Under the pieces are notes generated by a model. It had not been told where the DNA came from, ran no database searches, and saw nothing but the letters and a program-made list of their open reading frames with translations. Made by a program: the position numbers and the translations under genes. A DNA stretch of 7,922 nucleotides from Pseudomonadota bacterium (GTDB lineage: Bacteria; Pseudomonadota; Gammaproteobacteria; UBA6186; Azoamicaceae): positions 1 to 7,922 of the forward strand of contig JAJZUR010000069.1 in NCBI GenBank assembly GCA_021848375.1, written 5' to 3'. This document shows, piece after piece, positions 1 to 5,050 of this stretch (within the stretch, counting starts at the first letter, position 1; every line of letters starts with the position of its first letter).

Positions 1-696
1 AAATCCCCAATAACGACTATCATCACTCCCATCCCGATTATCTCCCATCATAAAATAATGGTTGGGAGGAACCACAACATCTGCGAAAGGGTAACGATAA
101 TGATCTTCAGGCTTAACATAGATATTAAAGTTATGTTCACCCAATCGCTCATTTAACTCATGCACAGGATAATGTTCACCTAATGCATTAGTATCCATGG
201 ACTCTCTTAGAAATTGATCTTTGACTGCCTCACCATTTACATAGATAGTTTTGTTCTTATATTGAACATGATCATTGGGTAAACCAATTACACGTTTAAT
301 CATATCAATTGATTCTCCATTTTTAACGTGCTTAAAAACCACTACATCACCACGATTTAATTCGCCAACATTCACTATTCGTTTACCAGATATCGGCATT
401 CTTAAACCATATTCGTATTTATTTACTACAATAAAGTCACCTTCTAATAATGTCGGATGCATCGATCCGGACGGAATACGAAAAGGTTCCACCACAAATG
501 ATCTTAACAAAAATACAATCAATAAAACGGGAAAAAAGGATTTAGAATATTCAACATACCACGGTTCGAGAATTTCGCGATCCTTGGGCGACGCGACAAC
601 ATACATCATCCGTTTAGGGCGTAAAAAAAGTACATCTAATAACCAGATCGCCCCTGTTAAGGCGGTGGCAATCAATAAAATTTCAGAAAATCTCAT
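1..696 (-). CDS. lepB: Signal peptidase I (leader peptidase), C-terminal end cut by window edge
   Basis: Inner-membrane serine/lysine-dyad protease that removes signal peptides from exported proteins on the periplasmic face. Translating the minus strand from the ATG at 696 gives 232 residues open to the window edge. Two N-terminal hydrophobic segments (about residues 4-25 and 54-70) flank a short cytoplasmic loop. Family boxes appear in order: PSGSM at 75-79, with Ser78 as expected nucleophile; KRVIGLP from 134, with Lys134 as general base; and GDNRD...DSRYWG at 218-231. Only the last residues are missing. The start overlaps the lepA stop (ATGA, 693-696), with AAGGA at 703-707 six bases upstream, so translation is probably coupled to lepA, as in the classical lepA-lepB operon. 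Identity is seen directly from the catalytic motifs. The periplasmic domain between the Lys and GDN boxes looks of ordinary size. Confidence 0.97.
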   Translation of the reverse strand, partial: MRFSEILLIATALTGAIWLLDVLFLRPKRMMYVVASPKDREILEPWYVEYSKSFFPVLLIVFLLRSFVVEPFRIPSGSMHPTLLEGDFIVVNKYEYGLRMPISGKRIVNVGELNRGDVVVFKHVKNGESIDMIKRVIGLPNDHVQYKNKTIYVNGEAVKDQFLRESMDTNALGEHYPVHELNERLGEHNFNIYVKPEDHYRYPFADVVVPPNHYFMMGDNRDGSDDSRYWGF

Positions 697-2507
697 TTCT
701 TATCCTTGTCCACTTTTAAAATTGCTAAAAAGGCATCTTGTGGAATTTCCACCTTGCCCACCTGTTTCATCCGCTTTTTTCCAGCCTTTTGTTTTTCTAA
801 TAATTTTTTCTTACGCGTAATATCGCCGCCGTAACACTTTGCAGTTACATTTTTCCGCAATGCTTTCACAGTAGAACGCGCAACAATATGAGCGCCAATT
901 GCCGCTTGTATTGCAATATCAAACATCTGTCTTGGAATAATCTCTTGTAATCTATCCGTTAATTCTCGCCCGCGCTGGTAGGCCTTATCGCGATGTACAA
1001 TCCATGCCAGCGCATCCACTTTTTCAGAGTTAATTAAAATATCTAATTTTACCAAATCGGCTGGCTGAAAGCGCACAAAATGATAATCGAGCGAGGCAAA
1101 GCCCCGGCTGACCGATTTTAATTTATCAAAAAAATCGAGGACAACTTCATTCATCGGTAATTCATACGTTAGCGCTACCTGATTTCCTAAATACAAAAGC
1201 TTCGTTTGAACGCCGCGTTTTTCGGTGCAAAGCGTTATGACACTGCCCAAATAAGTTTGCGGCACTAACATATTTGCTTCTACAATGGGTTCTAACATCA
1301 CATCAATGGTCGCCGGATCAGGTAACTTGGCTGGATTATCCACCGTTACAATTTCACCTTTTCGCGTTTTGATTTCATAGATAACCGTTGGCGCAGTCGT
1401 AATCAAATTTAACTGATATTCGCGCTCCAAACGTTCTTGCACAATCTCCATGTGCAATAATCCTAGAAATCCACAGCGAAATCCAAAACCTAAAGCATGC
1501 GAAACTTCTGGTTCATAAAACAAAGAAGAATCATTCAACCGAAGTTTTGCCAACGCCTCGCGGAAATCTTCGTAGTCTTCAGAATCAACCGGAAAGAGCC
1601 CTGCATATACTTTGGGTTCACACACTTTAAAACCGGGTAAAGCGGTTTCTGCAGGATTGGTCGCCAAAGTAATGGTGTCCCCGACGGGGGCACCATTAAT
1701 TTCTTTAATGCCCGCAATCACAAACCCAACTTCGCCGACGGAAAGCATCTCTTTTTTAACCCGTTTAGGGGTAAAAACCCCCACTTCATCTACCGTATGG
1801 GTTTTTCCTGTCGACATCATTAACAGTTTACTGCCCGATCTCAGCATGCCGTTTTTGATCCGAACCAGAGAAACAACCCCTAAATAACTGTCAAACCAGG
1901 AATCGATAATCAAGGCCTGCAACGGCGCATTAATATCTCCCTTTGGGGGGGGTACCGCTTCGACTAACCTCTCTAATAAGTCACTGACGCCAATGCCGCT
2001 TTTTGCGCTAATCCGTAATGCATTTTGCGCCTCTATCCCGATAATTTCCTCGATTTCCTTAATCACCCGCTCTGGCTCAACCTGCGGCAAATCGATCTTA
2101 TTCAATACCGGTATTACCTCAACACCTTGCTCCATTGCGGTGTAGCAATTTGCCACGGTTTGCGCCTCCACACCTTGGGCAGCATCCACTACCAGTAAAC
2201 CCCCTTCACATGCAGCAAGCGAGCGTGACACTTCGTAAGCAAAGTCCACATGCCCAGGCGTATCAATCAAATTCAATTGATAGACTTGTCCGTTTTTAGC
2301 TTTAAAATTCAAGGTAACGCACTGCGCTTTAATGGTGATTCCACGTTCTCGCTCTAAGTCCATCGAATCCAATACTTGATGGGACATCTCTCGATCACTT
2401 AAGCCCCCGCAAATCTGTATAAATCGATCCGCTAAAGTGGATTTTCCGTGATCAATATGAGCAATAATTGAAAAATTGCGAATATGATCAATATTGATTT
2501 CGGTCAT
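693..2507 (-). CDS. lepA: Elongation factor 4 (LepA), ribosome-associated GTPase
   Basis: Translational GTPase of the EF-G-like family that acts on the ribosome; back-translocation and a role in 30S assembly/initiation have been proposed for the family. The protein has 604 residues, close to the usual ~600. G1 is AHIDHGKST (16-24), the switch region RGITIKAQ (55-62) contains Thr58, G3 is DTPGH (82-86), G4 is NKID (136-139), and a SAKSG G5 motif follows. The C-terminal LepA-specific domain is complete and ends in a lysine-rich tail. The ATG at 2507 is chosen because the MTEINIDHIRNFSIIAH start matches the family and there is almost no room further upstream in frame. The ribosome binding site is weak: only GAG about 8 bases upstream (2516-2518). 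It is co-directional with rpoE 128 bp upstream and overlaps lepB by 4 bp. In E. coli and Pseudomonas rseC or mucD, rather than rpoE, directly precedes lepA. Confidence 0.98.
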   Translation of the reverse strand: MTEINIDHIRNFSIIAHIDHGKSTLADRFIQICGGLSDREMSHQVLDSMDLERERGITIKAQCVTLNFKAKNGQVYQLNLIDTPGHVDFAYEVSRSLAACEGGLLVVDAAQGVEAQTVANCYTAMEQGVEVIPVLNKIDLPQVEPERVIKEIEEIIGIEAQNALRISAKSGIGVSDLLERLVEAVPPPKGDINAPLQALIIDSWFDSYLGVVSLVRIKNGMLRSGSKLLMMSTGKTHTVDEVGVFTPKRVKKEMLSVGEVGFVIAGIKEINGAPVGDTITLATNPAETALPGFKVCEPKVYAGLFPVDSEDYEDFREALAKLRLNDSSLFYEPEVSHALGFGFRCGFLGLLHMEIVQERLEREYQLNLITTAPTVIYEIKTRKGEIVTVDNPAKLPDPATIDVMLEPIVEANMLVPQTYLGSVITLCTEKRGVQTKLLYLGNQVALTYELPMNEVVLDFFDKLKSVSRGFASLDYHFVRFQPADLVKLDILINSEKVDALAWIVHRDKAYQRGRELTDRLQEIIPRQMFDIAIQAAIGAHIVARSTVKALRKNVTAKCYGGDITRKKKLLEKQKAGKKRMKQVGKVEIPQDAFLAILKVDKDKK

Positions 2508-2635
2508 TTATTTAACTCAAATTGCTTTCAATCGGTATAAAACTGTAGATATTATCTTATTTTAGATTGGCTTGCATTAAACTTATGATTAAACGCCTCC
2601 TTTGAAGAGGCCCTTACGAAGCAAGCGGAGGATAT
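2508..2635. other. rpoE–lepA intergenic region, site of the missing rseABC/mucABCD genes
   Basis: This 128-bp AT-rich gap lies where related gammaproteobacteria carry the anti-sigma genes. I see no coding remnant: the only minus-strand ATG frame is a six-codon ORF (ATG about 2577, stopping at once in an AT-rich stretch). On the minus strand it contains a hairpin at 2595-2611 and an AT-rich segment with a TATAAT-like GATAAT (around 2550) that could be a -10 box for lepA, but no convincing -35 box stands 16-18 bases before it. A separate lepA promoter is therefore possible, not shown. Confidence 0.6.
2595..2611 (-). terminator. Weak terminator or attenuator-like hairpin after rpoE
   Basis: In the minus-strand transcript, GCCUCUU pairs with AGGAGGC around a CAA triloop, giving 7 bp with one G-U pair. 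It begins 24 bases after the rpoE stop. The following sequence is GUUUAAUC, a poor U tract, so it would be a leaky terminator or an mRNA-processing/stability hairpin rather than a strong stop. Its position fits partial uncoupling of lepA from rpoE. Seen in sequence; function inferred. Confidence 0.4.
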
Positions 2636-3214
2636 TTACGGCTGAATCAAAGGTTGAACACTCTTATCAATGGCTGCACGAGCACGAAAAATACGCGAAC
2701 GGACGGTCCCGACCGGACAATGCATAATATCGGCAATTTCTTCATAAGATAAACCATCCATTTCGCGTAACATAATGGCAGTTTTTAAGTCCTTGGGTAA
2801 ATGTTCAATCGTGTCATAAACAATATGTTCAATTTCATCACGCATTAACAATTTTTCAGGCGTTCCAGATTCGCGCGGACTATTTTTATTCATAAATCTA
2901 TCCATATCTTCAATGTTGATATCAATGTCCGGCAAACGGCGGCCTTGAGAAATGATATAATTTTTAGAGGTGTTAATCGCAATACGATATAACCAAGTGT
3001 AAAATGAGCTATCGCCGCGGAATTTATCTAATGCACGATAAGCTTTAATAAAAATTTCCTGACAAACATCTAAATTCTCGCTTTGATCTCGTACAAAACG
3101 TCCCACCACTTTTGAGATTCGCGATTGATAGCGCATCACTAAGACATCAAAGGCTCGTGAATCCCCACTTCTCGTGGCTTCAATCAATTCTAAATCTATT
3201 CGGCTTTCTGGCAT
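2636..3214 (-). CDS. rpoE: RNA polymerase sigma-E factor (ECF family, RpoE/AlgU type)
   Basis: Extracytoplasmic-function sigma factor that directs RNA polymerase to envelope-stress promoters. It has 192 residues, against about 191 for E. coli RpoE. Region 2 covers about 25-92, with the core-binding segment DVCQEIFIKAYRALDKF (49-65) and the -10 recognition segment FYTWLYRIAINTSKNY. After a linker, region 4 covers about 130-182 with the helix-turn-helix LSYEEIADIMHCPVGTVRSR (155-174). The GRR...LP linker and the VQPLI C-terminus are those of true RpoE rather than a generic ECF factor. The ATG at 3214 has a strong AGGAGG (3224-3229) nine bases upstream. RpoE is normally held inactive by the membrane anti-sigma factor RseA/MucA encoded just downstream; no such gene is here, since lepA comes next. 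Either the anti-sigma gene lies elsewhere, or control works differently, possibly through the leader hairpin at 3216-3246. Confidence 0.97.
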   Translation of the reverse strand: MPESRIDLELIEATRSGDSRAFDVLVMRYQSRISKVVGRFVRDQSENLDVCQEIFIKAYRALDKFRGDSSFYTWLYRIAINTSKNYIISQGRRLPDIDINIEDMDRFMNKNSPRESGTPEKLLMRDEIEHIVYDTIEHLPKDLKTAIMLREMDGLSYEEIADIMHCPVGTVRSRIFRARAAIDKSVQPLIQP

Positions 3215-3215
3215 G

Positions 3216-3246
3216 GGACTGGTCCTCCTAAGCTTATCACCAGTCC
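3216..3246 (-). promoter_or_regulatory. Perfect 8-bp hairpin in the rpoE leader, carrying the Shine-Dalgarno in its loop
   Basis: On the minus-strand mRNA the 5' arm GGACUGGU (3239-3246) is perfectly complementary to the 3' arm ACCAGUCC (3216-3223). The 15-base loop (3224-3238) ends with AGGAGG, the rpoE Shine-Dalgarno. The 3' arm fills the spacer between the ribosome binding site and the ATG, ending one base before the start codon, so folding would impede initiation. It could act as a thermosensor-like or protein/sRNA-controlled translational switch, or be a DNA operator. The complementarity is seen directly; a regulatory role is inferred, and an 8-bp inverted repeat of this span can also arise by chance. 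Confidence 0.5.
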
Positions 3247-3273
3247 TTTTGGTAATATGTCGTCTTCAGTTTC

Positions 3274-3302
3274 AGTTTAGTTAATTAAAAAGCTAATTTC
3301 AA
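3274..3302 (-). promoter_or_regulatory. Candidate housekeeping-type promoter for rpoE
   Basis: On the minus strand, TTGAAA (3297-3302; 5 of 6 match to TTGACA) and TAAACT (3274-3279; 4 of 6 match to TATAAT) are separated by exactly 17 bases in an AT-rich stretch. Transcription would start near 3267, giving a leader of roughly 50 nt that includes the hairpin before the rpoE start. I found no good match to the autoregulatory sigma-E pattern (GGAACTT-N16-TCTGA) in the gap; a lone GAAACT at 3267-3272 has no partner. Judged by eye only. Confidence 0.4.
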
Positions 3303-3303
3303 T

Positions 3304-3319
3304 TGAGCATATACGCTCA
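3304..3319 (-). repeat. Short inverted repeat between ygfX and rpoE
   Basis: On the minus strand, TGAGCG and TGCTCA flank a TATA loop: five Watson-Crick pairs plus one G-U pair in RNA. It sits 20 bases after the ygfX stop and directly upstream of the candidate rpoE -35 box. The nearest T run (TTTTT) comes about 15 bases later, so it is not a canonical terminator. It may be a weak ygfX transcript end or an operator next to the promoter. The 124-bp gap 3215-3338 holds nothing else beyond the promoter and the rpoE leader hairpin. Confidence 0.3.
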
Positions 3320-3338
3320 CATAGCCCGGGGAATATCA

Positions 3339-3752
3339 CTAACCCAACTGAAGCCGCGTGGAAAGACATCGGAATTCGTCCGCCAAAAGCGCATCGCGAG
3401 GCACTATAACAGAGAGAATGCGTCGTTTCAGACGCACACGAACGATATGAAAACACAATCCTTTAAAACTATCTCCGCTTAGTTCTCCGATGACAAATCG
3501 GTTATTTCGCGTTTGACATCCCCATCGGCCTTGTGGATCTTGCCAGATAAATACCACCGCATCTTTAGAACGCTTTTTTGCGTGTAGTTCCCGCACCCCT
3601 AGGGCGTACCTACACAAAAGAACCATTCCAATTCCCTTTATTAAAAAAAAGAGGGGTAACCAGCAGAGGATGGCTATTCCCGCAATAGTGTTTGACCATA
3701 TCCATAATTCAAAATAGCGGGAAGGGGCAAGATAAAATTCTACTCTTTCCAT
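3339..3752 (-). CDS. ygfX: YgfX (CptA)-like small inner-membrane protein
   Basis: A 137-residue protein. Residues about 17-50 form a hydrophobic hairpin (two closely spaced membrane segments), followed by a soluble C-terminal domain with charged beta-like strands and an ending (DALLADEFRCLSTRLQL) that lines up with the E. coli YgfX C-terminus. Placement immediately downstream of sdhE, with a 13-bp overlap, is the usual sdhE(ygfY)-ygfX arrangement. In E. coli the pair has been described both as a toxin-antitoxin system affecting FtsZ/MreB (CptA/CptB) and, with better support for SdhE, as a succinate dehydrogenase flavinylation factor with a membrane partner. The ATG at 3752 is preceded by a weak GTGAG, which fits translational coupling from sdhE. 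YgfX proteins are poorly conserved, so the call rests on size, topology, C-terminal similarity and neighbours together. Confidence 0.85.
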   Translation of the reverse strand: MERVEFYLAPSRYFELWIWSNTIAGIAILCWLPLFFLIKGIGMVLLCRYALGVRELHAKKRSKDAVVFIWQDPQGRWGCQTRNNRFVIGELSGDSFKGLCFHIVRVRLKRRILSVIVPRDALLADEFRCLSTRLQLG

Positions 3753-3997
3753 GATTGCTCACGTAAAGTTTTCACCAATGCCTGATAATGCGCTTCTTTT
3801 GGCGCTTCACGCCCAATCAGCCATCCATATAATTCTGAATCGGAAAAGTTGAGGAAATCAATAAAGATCTGCTGCTGCGGGGTAGAGAGCGAAGTATAAA
3901 ATTTGTCAAAATACGATAAAAGCAGGATATCGAGTTCCAACATGCCGCGGCGACACTGCCAACGAACTTGTGCGGGAGTGGGGAGTTCGGTCGTCAT
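3740..3997 (-). CDS. sdhE: FAD assembly factor SdhE (YgfY/CptB)
   Basis: Small cytoplasmic protein that promotes covalent FAD attachment to the flavoprotein subunits of succinate dehydrogenase and fumarate reductase. The 85-residue product carries the diagnostic RRGMLELDILL segment, containing the RGxxE flavinylation motif. It also has the five-helix family pattern with YFDKFYTSLS and FIDFLNFSDSELYGWLIGR in the middle, and matches the E. coli protein in length and layout. A longer frame exists from a TTG at 4009, but I place the start at the ATG at 3997: GGA (4005-4007) lies seven bases upstream, and the family begins about ten residues before the RWxCRRG motif. It is first in an operon with ygfX and divergent from ygfZ, exactly as in E. 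coli. Confidence 0.95.
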   Translation of the reverse strand: MTTELPTPAQVRWQCRRGMLELDILLLSYFDKFYTSLSTPQQQIFIDFLNFSDSELYGWLIGREAPKEAHYQALVKTLREQSWKE

Positions 3998-4066
3998 CTG
4001 TCTTTCCAAACCAAAATAGAGTAGAATGCCTAAAACAAGATATCAAAGCAGCGTAGGATTGTAAAC
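3998..4066. promoter_or_regulatory. Divergent promoter region sdhE / ygfZ
   Basis: This 69-bp gap must contain the promoters of both divergent genes. For sdhE (minus) the best candidate is TTGATA (4041-4046) with TACTCT (4018-4023), 17 bases apart; the -10 box is poor. For ygfZ (plus), TAGAAT (4022-4027) is a good -10 box, but no recognisable -35 box stands 16-18 bases before it. The two candidate -10 boxes overlap on opposite strands, so the promoters would interfere with one another. The ygfZ ribosome binding site is AGGA at 4055-4058, eight bases before its ATG. Confidence 0.4.
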
Positions 4067-5050
4067 ATGGCCAACCACTCTCAAAATATAGGCATCATTG
4101 ACTTTAAAGATGCTTACGGCCTCATCAGCGTTCAAGGAAGAGATGCTGCGCTTTTTTTGCAAGGCCAACTGACCGCTGATATTCGCGAAATTACCACAAA
4201 TCAACCTGCTTTTAGCGCCTATTGTAATCATAAAGGCCGTATTCGAACGCTCTGCCGAATTTTTTTACTGAACGATACCTACTATCTTCAGCTGCCACAG
4301 TCTCTTATATCCAGTATTTTAACCCTGTTAAAACAAATGGCCAAATTCTCAAAAGTATCTATCAATGCAGTTGGAAACGAATGGCGGCAACTCGGCATTA
4401 TATTCCCGACTTCCGAAACACATGCTCTCAAATTTTTGTCCGAAATTACGCATAAAAATCCTGATATCATACAAATACCCTATCCTGATAGCTCGGATCA
4501 TTCCAGAATAACTTATATAGGCTCTCAGGATATTTTAAATCCGTATTGGGAAAAGTTAACTAAAGCAGCCGACAGAACAACTTTTGAAGTCTGGAAAAGC
4601 TTTGATATTAAAGCTGGCATTCCAGAAATATTCCCCGAAACTTTTGAAAAATTTCTACCTCATTATCTTAATTTACCCGCCTTAGGGGCAGTCAGTTTCA
4701 AAAAAGGTTGTTATTGCGGCCAAGAAATTATTGCCCGCATGGAATATAGAACCACTATTAAACGGCATCTTTACTGTGCTGTGCTTTTTGAAGCAAACGA
4801 AATCCCTTTACCTGGGACTCCTATCTGGATTGATAATCCACAGCAAGAATCTGTTGGTACAGTTGTGAATGCGGTTCGAACGGCTGAAACATCTAACGCG
4901 ATTGAAATGCTGATTGAAATTTTAGATTCTGTGCTTGAAAATCATCAAAAGCCTTATATTGCATTTAAAAATTTAGAACACCACTCCAACCCTAAAGCTC
5001 ACATCATAACTGGTATAACCTCTACCAATTTCGGCATCTATGCCAGTTGA
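4067..5050 (+). CDS. ygfZ: Folate-binding protein YgfZ (Fe-S cluster/tRNA modification factor)
   Basis: GcvT-like folate-binding protein that supports the activity of Fe-S enzymes such as MiaB in tRNA thiomethylation and helps cells under oxidative stress. The product has 327 residues (E. coli about 326). The signature KGCYxGQE is at residues 213-220, with Cys215 as the conserved cysteine, followed by IIARMEYR. The N-terminal half has the family's VQGRDAALFLQGQLTADI and AYCNHKGRI segments, and LPALGAVSF leads into the signature. The ATG at 4067 has AGGA eight bases upstream. The gene is divergent from sdhE-ygfX, a conserved arrangement. Odd point: residues 303-327 and the stop lie antisense to the last 26 codons of the autotransporter gene. 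The low-complexity tail after KPYIAF (295-300) may be an acquired extension rather than native YgfZ sequence. Confidence 0.96.
   Translation: MANHSQNIGIIDFKDAYGLISVQGRDAALFLQGQLTADIREITTNQPAFSAYCNHKGRIRTLCRIFLLNDTYYLQLPQSLISSILTLLKQMAKFSKVSINAVGNEWRQLGIIFPTSETHALKFLSEITHKNPDIIQIPYPDSSDHSRITYIGSQDILNPYWEKLTKAADRTTFEVWKSFDIKAGIPEIFPETFEKFLPHYLNLPALGAVSFKKGCYCGQEIIARMEYRTTIKRHLYCAVLFEANEIPLPGTPIWIDNPQQESVGTVVNAVRTAETSNAIEMLIEILDSVLENHQKPYIAFKNLEHHSNPKAHIITGITSTNFGIYAS

Noticed and set aside
275..820. 181-codon plus-strand open frame
   Set aside because: It lies wholly antisense to lepB and the end of lepA, which have catalytic motifs; its translation resembles no family and is Pro/Ser-rich as expected from an antisense frame.
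1535..1887. Two open frames (minus 1535-1717, plus 1612-1887) inside lepA
   Set aside because: Both are shadows of the intact lepA reading frame.
2559..2579. Six-codon ORF in the rpoE-lepA gap as an rseA remnant or leader peptide
   Set aside because: Too short, no ribosome binding site at proper distance and no similarity to the RseA N-terminus.
3215..3338. Sigma-E autoregulatory promoter ahead of rpoE
   Set aside because: A GAAACT element is present, but no TCTGA/TCAAA-like -10 box occurs 15-18 bases after it; the TTGAAA/TAAACT pair fits better.
4007..4009. TTG as the start of sdhE
   Set aside because: The ATG at 3997 has a better-placed GGA and gives the family's usual N-terminal length.
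4043..4231. 62-codon minus-strand frame crossing the ygfZ start
   Set aside because: Antisense to ygfZ and covering the divergent promoter region; no ribosome binding site or family resemblance.
4288..4470. 60-codon minus-strand frame inside ygfZ
   Set aside because: Antisense shadow of ygfZ, with no supporting signal.
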